Below are positions 54,684-63,198 of a stretch of 64,000 bases of DNA, one piece after another. Source of the DNA: Corallococcus macrosporus. Lineage in GTDB: Bacteria > Myxococcota > Myxococcia > Myxococcales > Myxococcaceae. Below the pieces are notes generated by a model. It had not been told where the DNA came from. It saw nothing but the letters and a program-made list of their open reading frames with translations, and did no database searches. The position numbers and the translations under genes are program-made. The stretch spans positions 248,001 to 312,000 of the forward strand of contig NZ_JAFIMU010000007.1 in assembly GCF_017302985.1 (NCBI RefSeq), in the 5' to 3' direction. Each line of letters opens with the position of its first letter. Position 1 is the stretch's first letter.

Positions 54684-54775
54684 CCCCTCCCCTCCTCTCC
54701 CATGCGGTCCCACCGCGCACTCCCCCAAGGAGCGCGCGGGCCGGCCGCGCCTTGCCCGAAAAAGGAGTCGCCGTC

Positions 54776-55651
54776 ATGACGTCTCGCCTGTCTCCGTGGC
54801 TCACCGTGTTCGTGATGCTCCTGGCCCTCCCCGTCCTCGCCGCCGATGCGCAGCGCACCGGCACGTGGGGCGCGGTGGTGCGGGAGCAGCAGTTGCAGTT
54901 GTCGTTGCAGCCCAAGGACCGTCCGGACTCGCACCATGGCTTCTCCGCGCCGCTCGCGGACTTCCAGGGGCTGTCCACCACGGACGGCAGCAGCGCTCCC
55001 TTCAAGCTGGTGCGCGAGGCAGGCACGTTCGCCTTCGAGGGCCAGTTCAAGGACGGACAGGGCGTGGGCACCTGGCGCTTCAGCCCGGACGCGGGCTACT
55101 CGAAGAAGCTGGCGGAGCTGGGCATTCCCAAGCCGGACGCGGACGAGCAGTTCCTCCTGGCCAGCGTCAACGTGGGCCCCCAGCGCGTCCAGGCGCTGGC
55201 GGCCACCGGCCAGAAGGTGGCCACCGTGGAGGAGCTGGTCCACGTGGGCATCTTCAACGTCACCCCGGAGTACGTCCGGGCCATGGCGGCCGAGGGCTAC
55301 CCGAAGCTGACCGTCCAGGAGCTGGTGGACTGCCGCATCCACCACGTCACGCCCGAGCGCATCCAGGGCCTGGCCGCGCTGGGCTTCAAGGGCCTGCCGC
55401 TGGACTCGCTCCTGTCCATGAGCATCCACAACGTCACGCCGGACTTCGTGAAGGAGATGCGCGGCCTGGGCTTCCCGGACCTGAGCGCGGATGACCTGGT
55501 GTCCATGCGCATCCATGGCGTCACGCCCGCCTTCGTGAAGGAGATGCGCGGCATGGGCTACACGAACGCCACAGCGGACGACTTCATCTCCATGCGCATC
55601 CACGGCGTCGACTCCGTCTTCGTCCGCTCGATGTCGAAGCAGCGCAAGTAG
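54776..55651 (+). CDS. Secreted protein with the same helical repeats as the M56 sensor
   Basis: 291 residues from ATG 54776, eight bases after AAAGGAG. A Sec signal peptide (LTVFVMLLALPVLAADA) is followed by a beta domain of about 90 residues (GTWGAVVREQQLQLSLQ) and then six repeats of the type LTVQELVDCRIHHVTPERIQGLAALG. The repeats match those of the M56 peptidase, so this protein may be its ligand, competitor or co-receptor in the periplasm. It lies 92 bases after the peptidase gene. Such repeats are found beside M56 genes in other phyla too. Confidence 0.82.
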   Translation: MTSRLSPWLTVFVMLLALPVLAADAQRTGTWGAVVREQQLQLSLQPKDRPDSHHGFSAPLADFQGLSTTDGSSAPFKLVREAGTFAFEGQFKDGQGVGTWRFSPDAGYSKKLAELGIPKPDADEQFLLASVNVGPQRVQALAATGQKVATVEELVHVGIFNVTPEYVRAMAAEGYPKLTVQELVDCRIHHVTPERIQGLAALGFKGLPLDSLLSMSIHNVTPDFVKEMRGLGFPDLSADDLVSMRIHGVTPAFVKEMRGMGYTNATADDFISMRIHGVDSVFVRSMSKQRK

Positions 55652-55696
55652 CGGGCCACCCCGGCTTGTCATGGGAACGCAGACATGCCGCAATCC

Positions 55697-55728
55697 GTCG
55701 GTGCAAGGCATTGCCGCCTTGCACCGAC
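55697..55728 (+). promoter_or_regulatory. Strong hairpin in the leader of the small lipoprotein gene
   Basis: GTCGGTGCAAGGC and GCCTTGCACCGAC are perfect 13-bp arms with the loop ATTGCC. It lies 46 bases after the upstream stop codon and two bases before the GGAG ribosome site of the next gene. With no U-tract it could end the BlaI-operon transcript or control translation of the next gene. Confidence 0.6.
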
Positions 55729-55741
55729 CGGAGCGTTGCGC

Positions 55742-56095
55742 ATGCGAAGCATGGTTCGAGCGTGGTTCCTGATGAGCCTCACCCTGGGCGTCCTCACCGC
55801 CTGTGGCCCCTCCACCGGAACGGATGAAGCCGCGACTCCCAGCGGCGAGGCCCAGGTGGAGCAGGAGATCGGCACCGACCCCAACTGTCCCATCTCGCAG
55901 ATGCAGTCGATGGTCACCTGGCAGGCCGCGTGCGGTACGCCCTGCTCGAACACCGCGGGATATGGAGACCCGGGCACCACCAACAGCGGCTATGGCTTGC
56001 CCGGCACCAAGTACAAGCGCTGCTGTCCCCCGGGCGGCAGCTGTACCGCCTGGAAGCTCATCGGGCCGGTCTGCCAGTTCTGCGAACTCCAGTGA
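55742..56095 (+). CDS. Small Cys-rich lipoprotein
   Basis: 117 residues from ATG 55742, eight bases after GGAG (ATG 55751 is possible). The signal peptide ends LGVLTAC. The mature part has nine Cys, in pairs CPIS/CGTPCS and RCCPPGGSC and VCQFCELQ, as in small disulphide-bonded exported proteins; the middle has Gly/Tyr repeats (AGYGDPGTTNSGYGLPGTK). No known family recognised. A strong hairpin lies in its leader. Confidence 0.75.
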   Translation: MRSMVRAWFLMSLTLGVLTACGPSTGTDEAATPSGEAQVEQEIGTDPNCPISQMQSMVTWQAACGTPCSNTAGYGDPGTTNSGYGLPGTKYKRCCPPGGSCTAWKLIGPVCQFCELQ

Positions 56096-56127
56096 CCCCA
56101 ACCTCGCCTGAACGGGAACAAACAGAC

Positions 56128-56143
56128 TAAACTAATTTCCAAG
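56128..56143. promoter_or_regulatory. AT-rich motif before the third GH16 gene
   Basis: TAAACTAATTTCCAAG matches the motif in the LamG/GH16 divergent promoter at 18365 in 14 of 16 positions. It lies 72 bases upstream of the GH16 start, in an unusually AT-rich stretch. A TTGACA occurs at 56153-56158. Confidence 0.4.
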
Positions 56144-56214
56144 AAAACGAGATTGACAGTCTGTGCAGCAAGGACATCTCGTCGCCGCCCCACCCTGCTG
56201 GAGGCGGAAACAAG

Positions 56215-57930
56215 ATGGCCCCATCCCCCCGTTCCCGCGCGCTCGTCCGGGCGTGCCTGGTGCTACCGCTGTGCTCGCTGGCGTCCTGTGGTGACGTCCG
56301 CGAGCCCACGCCCGATACACGCGTCACCGTGGCTCGCGGCGCCGTCACCGCCGAATTGGCCGCGACGCGCATCGAGGACAGCGGCTTCGACTATCCCTGG
56401 CAGGTGAACGACGGCAACGAGGGCCTGGGGGCCTGGGGCGCGGGCGACAATGCCTTTGTCGGCTACGACCTGGGGACGTTGAAACAGGTGCGGGAGGTCT
56501 GGAGCCTGGGCGACCAGGCCTACCGCTTCCACGTCCAGCTCTTCGACGCGAGCTGGAGCCAGACGGGCTGGTACGACTGCGACCTCGACGGCAGCGTCAT
56601 CCAGTGGAAGGCCTGCGACATCCCGGACACGAACGCGCGCTTCGTCTACGTGCGCTACCGCACGAACACGAGCGGCTCCTGGGTGCAGGAGGTGAACATC
56701 CTGGGAGACGCCGCGGGCCCCAGCGAGCTACCCATCCCCACGGGCGCCTTCCGGGGCACCTACTTCAGCGACCCGAACCTGACGACCCGGGCCTTCCAGC
56801 GCCAGGACGCCGCCATCCAGTTCTCCTGGGGGACCGGGAGCCCCGGTACGGGCGTGGGCGTGGACAGCTTCAGCGTGCGCTGGGAGGGCGACTGGAACTT
56901 CGCCAGCGCGGGCACGTACCGCTTCTCCACCACGTCCGACGACGGCAGCCGCATCTCCGTCGACGGGGCCCTGGTCGTGGACCACTGGAGCGACCACTCC
57001 GCGACGACGCGGACCGGCGACGTCACCCTCACCGCCGGCACGCACCGCGTGAAGGTGGAGTACTACGAGGCCACCGGCGACGCGTCCGCCCAGGTGGGCT
57101 GGACGTTGCAGTCCGGGAGCACGCCCGGCGTGGGCGGCGTCCCCAATCCGCCCACGGGCTGGGTGCTGGACCTCCAGGACGACTTCAACTCGCTGGACTG
57201 GAACAAGTGGAAGCAATGGCAGACGAACGTGCCGCTCAACCACACGGTCATGGTGATGAACACGCAGAGCCAGTGCGTGACGGTCAATGGCCAGCTGGAG
57301 ATGCGCGCCCGCAAGCGCAATGACGGCTCGGGCATCTGGGACGGCTGCTACCTGGACCAGGGCACGTGGTGGGACGAGCAGAACTGGCGGCCCGCGCATC
57401 CCGGCTACGCGGACTACCAGGTGTCGTTCAAGGCGGACCTGCCTCCGGGCATTGGCACGGGCATGTACTTCCTCATGTGGCCCATCGCGGAGAGCTGGGG
57501 CGGGACGCCCTGGCCGCCGGAGCTGGACATCGTCGAGCTGCCCAACAACGACGGCACCAACGTCATGACCACCTGGCACTGGGACCCGGACAACAAGCAG
57601 TCAGAAATCCGCCCCACCGTGGACCGACGCAATGGCAAACAGTGGGTCTACACCGCTCGCCGCGTGGGCAATGACATCCGGATGTGGATTGGCGACCCGG
57701 CGACCAACGCCATCCGCGAGATTCCCCTGCCGGCCGCGTTCTCCAACAACCCGGACTACAAGCGGATGCTGGTGGGCATGGCGAACTTCGTGGCCTCCAC
57801 CTGGGCCCTCACCGGCAGCGGGTCCGCGTTCTGGTACGGCGACGCGAACACCACGGGCTCCACGGCATGGACCGCGCGCATCGACTACGTGAAGGTCTGG
57901 AAGCCGGGCCCGGGCATGAGCGGGCAGTAG
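56215..57930 (+). CDS. GH16-type lipoprotein with discoidin-like and PA14 modules
   Basis: 571 residues, ATG after GGAGG. A lipoprotein signal ends CSLASC. Residues about 45-165 are a discoidin/F5-8-like sugar-binding module (YDLGTLKQVREVWSLGD, FVYVRYRTNTSGSWVQEV). Residues about 178-295 are a PA14 module (GTYFSDPNLTTRAFQR, YRFSTTSDDGSRISVDG). Residues 310-565 are a GH16-like beta sandwich with the catalytic ELDIVELPN near 435 (E-D-E spacing kept). It is distantly related to the two other GH16 genes here. Surface enzyme for a structural polysaccharide, anchored through its modules. Confidence 0.88.
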   Translation: MAPSPRSRALVRACLVLPLCSLASCGDVREPTPDTRVTVARGAVTAELAATRIEDSGFDYPWQVNDGNEGLGAWGAGDNAFVGYDLGTLKQVREVWSLGDQAYRFHVQLFDASWSQTGWYDCDLDGSVIQWKACDIPDTNARFVYVRYRTNTSGSWVQEVNILGDAAGPSELPIPTGAFRGTYFSDPNLTTRAFQRQDAAIQFSWGTGSPGTGVGVDSFSVRWEGDWNFASAGTYRFSTTSDDGSRISVDGALVVDHWSDHSATTRTGDVTLTAGTHRVKVEYYEATGDASAQVGWTLQSGSTPGVGGVPNPPTGWVLDLQDDFNSLDWNKWKQWQTNVPLNHTVMVMNTQSQCVTVNGQLEMRARKRNDGSGIWDGCYLDQGTWWDEQNWRPAHPGYADYQVSFKADLPPGIGTGMYFLMWPIAESWGGTPWPPELDIVELPNNDGTNVMTTWHWDPDNKQSEIRPTVDRRNGKQWVYTARRVGNDIRMWIGDPATNAIREIPLPAAFSNNPDYKRMLVGMANFVASTWALTGSGSAFWYGDANTTGSTAWTARIDYVKVWKPGPGMSGQ

Positions 57931-57943
57931 CGCCTCGCATCCC

Positions 57944-57976
57944 GGCGCGGACGACTCAGGGCAGGTCGTCCGCGCC
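57944..57976. terminator. Bidirectional hairpin between GH16 and catalase-like genes
   Basis: GGCGCGGACGAC and GTCGTCCGCGCC are perfect 12-bp arms around nine bases. The structure starts 14 bases after the GH16 stop and reaches into the last codons of the convergent catalase-family gene. Confidence 0.7.
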
Positions 57977-59077
57977 GCGCGGCTCCTTCACGGGCTGGCC
58001 GTTCTGCTCCCGCCGGGCGCGGCCCACGGCCTCGTACACCGCCATGCGGGCCCGCATGATGCCGCCCAGGGGCCGGTGCGCGGCCAGGCTGTGCGACGGG
58101 CTGAACAGCATCGCCTCGTCCACCGCGTCCTGGAGCGCCGGGTCATACGCATCCTGCGCGGGCAGCACCAGCCGGGCCACGGGCTGATAGGGGCTCTCCG
58201 ACTCGGGCCACTCCGCGTTGGCGTTCTCCACCGGCATCCGCGTGAGGTCCGTGCACAGTTGCACGCCCATCACGAACTCCGCCGGGTGCTCGCGGAAGAA
58301 CGCCACCACCGCCTGGCGCAGTCCATCGAAGTCGCGCACGTCCAGCTTCGCGTCCTTCAGCGCCTGGAGCCCGGGCGAGTCGGGCACCACGTTGAGCTTC
58401 GCGATGAAGTCCCCGTACCGGAGCGGCGCCTGGCTGTAGTACGGCTCGCCCAGCGGGTGCAGGAAGGGGTGGCCGAAGAAGTCCAGCACCGCGCTGTGCG
58501 CTCCCACCGTGCCCAGCCCCGTGTTCGTGGCCAGCGACACCGCGGACACCACGCCCTTCACGGCCTGCGGCGTCCGGGGCGCGAGGTGCTCCACCGGGGC
58601 AATCTGCGCGAGGAACGCCTTGGGGCCCACGGCGTTGAACACCTTGCCGGTGTCCAGGAGCAGGTCCTGCGTCGTCTCTCCCGCGTGGCCGGGCAGCATG
58701 GGCCCCAGGCCGTCCACGCCCAGGACCTTGAGGGCCATGCCGCGCGGACCGGAGACGCGCCGGTCGTCGTCCAGGTCTCCGGGCACGTGCGACAGCCGCG
58801 CCACCACGGGATACGTGCGGGCCTGCGCGAACAGGCCCTGGCGCAGGTGCGCGGGCAGCCCTTCCAGCACGCGCAGCTCCCCCTTCACCAGCCCGTGGGC
58901 CTTGGCGTGCGCGGCGCGCACGGTGCGGCCGTGCTTGGGGCGCGTCAGGGCCATGCCCTCGAGCATCGCGGCGATGAGCTTCTCGATGACCTCCGCTTCG
59001 TCGAGCTCCACCGCCTCGACGTCGTCGCGGTAGCGGACGTAGCCGCTCGGTGCCTGCTGTGACTCGGACTCGCTCAT
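57956..59077 (-). CDS. Catalase-family haem protein
   Basis: 373 residues, shorter than a typical monofunctional catalase (about 480). It shows TVRAAHAKAHGLVKGEL, where the His is the distal haem residue of the catalase-like SrpA group; VARLSHVPGD and RGMALKVLGVDG as in that group; and near the end GGIMRARMAVYEAVGRAR, the R-x3-Y proximal ligand motif. The DTQ and NADPH regions of true catalases are missing. No signal peptide. It probably reduces organic hydroperoxides in the cytoplasm. The gene is the last normal-composition gene before the AT-rich island. Confidence 0.85.
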   Translation of the reverse strand: MSESESQQAPSGYVRYRDDVEAVELDEAEVIEKLIAAMLEGMALTRPKHGRTVRAAHAKAHGLVKGELRVLEGLPAHLRQGLFAQARTYPVVARLSHVPGDLDDDRRVSGPRGMALKVLGVDGLGPMLPGHAGETTQDLLLDTGKVFNAVGPKAFLAQIAPVEHLAPRTPQAVKGVVSAVSLATNTGLGTVGAHSAVLDFFGHPFLHPLGEPYYSQAPLRYGDFIAKLNVVPDSPGLQALKDAKLDVRDFDGLRQAVVAFFREHPAEFVMGVQLCTDLTRMPVENANAEWPESESPYQPVARLVLPAQDAYDPALQDAVDEAMLFSPSHSLAAHRPLGGIMRARMAVYEAVGRARREQNGQPVKEPRGADDLP

Positions 59078-59349
59078 GGCCGGACCGTCCTGGACCTCCG
59101 GCGCTGGAAGTAGGCGCCGGGCCCCCTCGCGTCAGGTTTCCTGGCGCCTTCGGGGCCCGGAAGGTCCGCTGCTGGATGCTCCGAAGGCGCGGAGTGGTGA
59201 CCATCGCACACTTAAGACTGGCTACATTCCGCTCAACGTAGCCCGTCCTGATTCTCCAGAACGCTCTGGACTTCGCCATTGCAAGCATCGCCCTGCCTTG
59301 GCGATCCGCATCCACAATCTACACAACACCAGAAACGAGTAGCACAAGG

Positions 59350-60813
59350 CTACATCCAAATAGCCTGCGCTACAACATTGCGGAACCGCTGCAGCGTAGC
59401 GTCACCCACAGAATCAAGCTGTTTGAGTTGATACTCAGAGGCATTCGCCAACTGACCAACGGTGACAATGCCCGCCTCACGCAGCACAGCTATCTTCTGA
59501 GAAGTCAGCCCATACGGGTAAGCCCTTGACTTCGCCAACTTCTCAACCGGCTCATTAAATATCAAAAGATCCGCATCCTCGGCAAGCAACGGAAGCTCGA
59601 TTGAAGAAAGCTTCGAGCCACGCACATGATAACCAATAGGTTCCTCACGCTCATGCCATCGCTCAAATATTTCCGACGTAAGCCTCGAACCAGGAACCTG
59701 CTCAAGCAGATTGCAAAGGTTCAGCACAAATCGCGTCCCACGCCCCCCAGACTTCATCGCCCGCGAAGCTTCGCGACGAGACACAAATCCAACATACTCG
59801 AGAATCTCAAAAGGCTTTGACAACCGCGAAATAATATCCCGATGCACCAAAACACTACGGCGCCCCTTTGCCCCGCTCTCCTGAAAAATTGCCTCAGCAA
59901 TCTCCCTAGACGGATCCACCATGGGCACATATTTCCCAAGTTTCGGCGCAACCTCCTCAAACAACGGCCAGTAATAATTCGTCGCCAGTCGCAACATCGT
60001 ATCGCCAAGTGCCTTAAGGCCGACACTTTCACCGCTCAAATTATCAATCACATCATTACACGCAAAAACAAACCCCCTCATGTTCCCAACAACACTCTGA
60101 GCAAGAAACCCTGCAACCCTATCCAAACTGAGAGGCGGAGCGAATTCACACCGAGCCAAATTAGGCCATCTCGCACGAATAATTTCGGCAAAAAGCTGAC
60201 CAAACTCAGGCTGCTCCTCATTTCGAATAACATCAACAACCGTGGCATCATTATACACATCGAACCGATTGCCGAACTGAGTAACTCCCGGATAAATTGT
60301 CGCCTTACAAGAAACCGTACTGCTCGCAAGCGTGCGAAAAATATCAAAGAAATCCGCGAGCGACGCCTCACGCCCAATATGGGCGGCATCATCAAAGAAA
60401 AGAACGATTCGCCTGCCCAACTGGCTCGAAAGATTCGCAACAGCCTGCTGAACAGCAGCAATCGTCACACTGGGCGAAAAATCGATGCCCCCGCCAACAA
60501 GACTCTCTTGAATCTTCCGAACAAGCAGTTCACAAAACAATCGCTCATAGTCCGCCCCGGACGTGCGCAACAGCGGAAGATGACGCAGACTCAAATAGAC
60601 ACCAAACGCCGGCGAGTCCGGCATCGACAATCTATGCGCAGCCGCAAGCATTAAAGCGCTTTTACCACTCCCTCGACCACCTTGAAGCAACACTGGCCCG
60701 TGCGAAATCAGCTTCGAGATCACCCGCTCATCGTTTCTTGAAAAACGATGCACCTCAAAGAAGGAGTCGGGTTCGCATTCTTCCGCCGCCAAAATGAGTT
60801 CGCTGCTGTCCAT
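59350..60813 (-). CDS. ORC/STAND-like P-loop ATPase with C-terminal HhH-like domain
   Basis: 487 residues. Walker A GGRGSGKS (45-52) and Walker B RIVLFFDDAAH (about 136-144) mark an AAA+/STAND ATPase; SKPFEILEYVGFVSRREA and GTRFVLNLCNLLEQ look like winged-helix segments after it. The C-terminal 45 residues (SQKIAVLREAGIVTVGQLA then LKQLDSVGDATLQRFRN) are a helix-hairpin-helix DNA-binding pattern. The partner gene ends at its first base (TAATG coupling). Both genes are far lower in GC than their surroundings, use AAA/ATA-type codons and so are likely imported. A defence or DNA-maintenance function is plausible; unknown. Confidence 0.75.
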   Translation of the reverse strand: MDSSELILAAEECEPDSFFEVHRFSRNDERVISKLISHGPVLLQGGRGSGKSALMLAAAHRLSMPDSPAFGVYLSLRHLPLLRTSGADYERLFCELLVRKIQESLVGGGIDFSPSVTIAAVQQAVANLSSQLGRRIVLFFDDAAHIGREASLADFFDIFRTLASSTVSCKATIYPGVTQFGNRFDVYNDATVVDVIRNEEQPEFGQLFAEIIRARWPNLARCEFAPPLSLDRVAGFLAQSVVGNMRGFVFACNDVIDNLSGESVGLKALGDTMLRLATNYYWPLFEEVAPKLGKYVPMVDPSREIAEAIFQESGAKGRRSVLVHRDIISRLSKPFEILEYVGFVSRREASRAMKSGGRGTRFVLNLCNLLEQVPGSRLTSEIFERWHEREEPIGYHVRGSKLSSIELPLLAEDADLLIFNEPVEKLAKSRAYPYGLTSQKIAVLREAGIVTVGQLANASEYQLKQLDSVGDATLQRFRNVVAQAIWM

Positions 60814-61616
60814 TATTGCCCTCCCACCCCATCAAGGTTGGCCCCTTGCTGCATTTGCTCCAACGCCGCGAGGACCTCGTCGGTTCCCACACAAAACGCG
60901 ACGTGATCGCACATATTAAAAACAGACGAAATCACTGCGGTTATTTCAAGCACGCGCTGAAGCAGCTCAAACACTGTTTCGCGCGTAAAGAAGTTCTGCG
61001 AGGGAATCACAAGTTCGTGATGAACCCCCTTTGAGCACTCACTAAACGCGTTACCAAAACGAGTCCTCATACTAGCAACAAAGTTTTCTGGCTGTACGCG
61101 CCGCAGTGTGCGCACCCACTCTCCGCCCCTCTCCTCCGGCACACTATCGAGAAATCGTTCGAATGCAGGCTGCCAAAACACATGATCTTGATAGTCGCCC
61201 AAGAGCGCCCGAGTCATTCCAGCAAAATCGCGCTCACCGGTCCATAGTTTGTCAATTTTCTCCTCCGCCATTACGTCGCCAGTCCACTGGATGGCAGCAC
61301 GCGTTCGGCGGTGTTTTGAGTAACTAGACTGCAATTGAATCTTGCGCAGCGTAAGAACCCGAAAAGGGTCTAGTCGAGCGATAAGCGCAGTTAACGCTAC
61401 TTCCATGATACTGCGGCCAAGAAATGGACCGTACAGCACAGCACGCCGAGTTGCACTAGCATCAGTCTCAGCACCAAGCGCATCAACTTCATCAACGAGG
61501 TTTTCAAGAGAACTGCCTAAGTGACCAACAATCTCTGCCAAAGGGGATTCTCTCGCGGGTAGGCCACATGCCAGTCCGCGCAGCTTGCGAAGAGTAGGTT
61601 TTTCTGACGAGGGCAT
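60813..61616 (-). CDS. Unknown partner protein of the AT-rich ATPase
   Basis: 267 residues, mostly predicted helical, with no signal peptide or recognised domain. It contains KGVHHELVIPSQNFFTRETVFELLQRVLEIT, in which the HH-L in a long helix faintly recalls HEPN-type domains, but the usual RxxxxH motif is not evident. The stop codon overlaps the ATPase start (TAATG). The ATG at 61616 lies within a perfect dyad, with no Shine-Dalgarno sequence and a CATACT box just upstream, so the mRNA might be leaderless. Low GC as its neighbour. First gene of the two-gene island. Confidence 0.7.
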   Translation of the reverse strand: MPSSEKPTLRKLRGLACGLPARESPLAEIVGHLGSSLENLVDEVDALGAETDASATRRAVLYGPFLGRSIMEVALTALIARLDPFRVLTLRKIQLQSSYSKHRRTRAAIQWTGDVMAEEKIDKLWTGERDFAGMTRALLGDYQDHVFWQPAFERFLDSVPEERGGEWVRTLRRVQPENFVASMRTRFGNAFSECSKGVHHELVIPSQNFFTRETVFELLQRVLEITAVISSVFNMCDHVAFCVGTDEVLAALEQMQQGANLDGVGGQ

Positions 61617-61629
61617 ACGACCAGTATGC
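61613..61629. promoter_or_regulatory. Dyad over the start codon of the island operon
   Basis: GCATAC and GTATGC are perfect 6-bp arms around five bases, covering the ATG of the first gene of the AT-rich pair. A repressor binding here would block both promoter and start. Confidence 0.45.
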
Positions 61630-62174
61630 GATGCGCCTCAACCAAGAACCAGTACTTTGCATCAATGACCTACGGACTCAGGTCCTTAAGACTTTGCGGT
61701 GCCCCGTATCACATCTGCACGCGTGACTTTCGCCTATGCACAAAGAACTGTTCTCCTTGCTAGTTGGCATAGTGCTGGCAACCCCGCCTAGACCCGGCAT
61801 GCCCCCATTCTCTCAAAGGTGCCTCAGTGCGCCGGGCTTCCTCGCGGCAAACATCGCCCCTCCAAGTCCTCAGGACTATTTCCAGATTCACCTGGGTGAA
61901 GTCGGTGGCAGGCGCGACAACACCATGACTAGCTAAACGTTCGCGTCCGCTAAAATCTGGCTAACCATCACCGTCCTTACGCGGCATGAGGGTCCTGTCA
62001 TCAGGACTTTTTTGACAGGGTCCATCGCCGGACCGTCCCCGCTATAGCAGCCCTGTGCTCTCGTACACTAGAGAGGCCCCCCTTCACTCCGGCATACACA
62101 CCCCCCACTTTTCGGTGTATCCCTGGCTCCCCCCAACGGGCTTCCCCCCGGCCCGGCCCTCCAGGAGCGCAGCC
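61617..62174. other. 558-base gap with no confident gene
   Basis: It separates the island operon from the VOC gene. Composition returns from low to high GC across it. A 66-codon frame at 61736-61936 has no recognisable product or clear ribosome site. A good terminator on the plus strand lies at 61992-62013. No tRNA or obvious integration site was seen. Confidence 0.6.
61992..62013 (+). terminator. Intrinsic terminator with T-run and no obvious upstream gene
   Basis: GTCCTG-TCAT-CAGGAC is a perfect 6-bp stem with a 4-base loop, followed by six T. It is the only classical terminator with a T-run in the window. A further TGACAGGG-TCC sequence behind it gives an alternative pairing with GGTCCTGTCA. 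Confidence 0.7.
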
Positions 62175-62564
62175 ATGCACCACAGCCGACTCAGCACGTT
62201 CGTCCTCGACTGCAAGGTCGAGGACATCGACGCCGCCGCGCGGTTCTGGAGCGCGGCGCTGGGGCGGGCGGTGAAGCCGGCGGATCCGGACTCGCCCTCG
62301 TACCGCGAGCTGGAGGCGTCGGACGCGGAGCCCTCGCTGCTCCTCCAGCAGGTGAGCCACGAGAGCAGAATCCACCTGGACATCGAGTCGGACGACCTGG
62401 ACGCGGAGCTGGAGCGGCTGGAGGCGCTGGGCGCGAAGCGCATCGCCTACGTGAAGCGCTGGTGGGTGATGGAGGCCCCCACCGGGCAGCGCTTCTGCAT
62501 CGTCCGTCCGCAGCGCGGGCCTCTGGAAGGCCGCGCCAACGTGTGGGACGGCGAGGGCCGCTGA
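62175..62564 (+). CDS. VOC-family (glyoxalase-like) protein
   Basis: 129 residues from ATG 62175 (AGGAG eight bases upstream). It starts RLSTFVLDCKVEDIDAAARFWSAALG, the beta-alpha-beta opening of the vicinal-oxygen-chelate fold, and goes on to IHLDIESDDLDAELERLEALGAKRI and VMEAPTGQRFCIVRP, typical of the second strand set. The metal-ligand His/Glu positions are not all clear, so whether it is an enzyme (dioxygenase/glyoxalase type) or a binding protein is open. Confidence 0.88.
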   Translation: MHHSRLSTFVLDCKVEDIDAAARFWSAALGRAVKPADPDSPSYRELEASDAEPSLLLQQVSHESRIHLDIESDDLDAELERLEALGAKRIAYVKRWWVMEAPTGQRFCIVRPQRGPLEGRANVWDGEGR

Positions 62565-62574
62565 GAGAAGCGCC

Positions 62575-63198
62575 CTACCCCTGCGCCGGGCCCAGCGCGG
62601 CCTGGAGCAGGTCCAGAAGCCCCGGCCACGCCTCCGCGGACAGCCACAGCCCCTCCGGAGCGTGCGCCGCGGTCATCTTGAGCGAAGAGGACTCGAAGAG
62701 GCGGGCCGCCAGCGCGCCTTCCTTCGGCAGCTTTCCCTCCACCCGGAGCACCTGTCCGTCCCAGGCCAGCTCCGGCGGCAGCAGCCTGCGCGCCAGGGCC
62801 TGGAGCGCGGCCTTCCCGGCGCCCGTGCGCAGCGCGCCCATGAGCAGCGACGACGCGCCGGGGGACTCCTCCAGCTCCACCCGGCCCGGCGTGGAGAGCC
62901 ACAGCGTGTAGCGCCCCTGCGCCAGCTCCACGCGCTGGGGGGTCGTCTCCACCCGCAGCTTCCAGCCCCGCACGTCCAGCCGCAGGTCGTACACGGCGGG
63001 GCCGCTGTCCCAGGAGCGCAGCGTCAAGCCCTTCACGTTGCGCAGCACGCCGCGCGACAGCGCCTCCACCCGCGCGTGGGACAGGCGCACCCGCCGGCCG
63101 GCGACGTCCACCGCCACCTCCCGGGCCAGCCCCTCCGGCAGGGCCGTGGCCCACGCGAGCGCCCCGTCCAGCATTCCCATCCACGACTGCCCCGCCAT
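62575..63198 (-). CDS. Unknown protein
   Basis: 207 residues from ATG 63198. It has an alternating beta pattern (VRLSHARVEAL, VYDLRLDVRGWKLRVETTPQRVELAQGRYTLWL) that might suggest a lipid-binding DUF2993/LmeA-like or SMP-like fold, but no defining motif is seen. No signal peptide or membrane segment. It converges with the VOC gene ten bases apart and is divergent from the acyltransferase gene. Function unknown. Confidence 0.65.
   Translation of the reverse strand: MAGQSWMGMLDGALAWATALPEGLAREVAVDVAGRRVRLSHARVEALSRGVLRNVKGLTLRSWDSGPAVYDLRLDVRGWKLRVETTPQRVELAQGRYTLWLSTPGRVELEESPGASSLLMGALRTGAGKAALQALARRLLPPELAWDGQVLRVEGKLPKEGALAARLFESSSLKMTAAHAPEGLWLSAEAWPGLLDLLQAALGPAQG

Noticed and set aside
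59220-59243. GGCTAC...GTAGCC stem as tRNA or att site
   Set aside because: Only a six-bp stem without cloverleaf; a GGCTACAT echo at 59347 is too short to be an attachment-site repeat.
59842-60654. 270-codon plus-strand frame inside the AT-rich ATPase
   Set aside because: Antisense to Walker A/B; the translation is basic and Asn-rich with no domain.
61736-61936. 66-codon frame before the orphan terminator
   Set aside because: No ribosome site, no recognisable domain, odd composition; not enough to call a gene, though a transcript may exist here.
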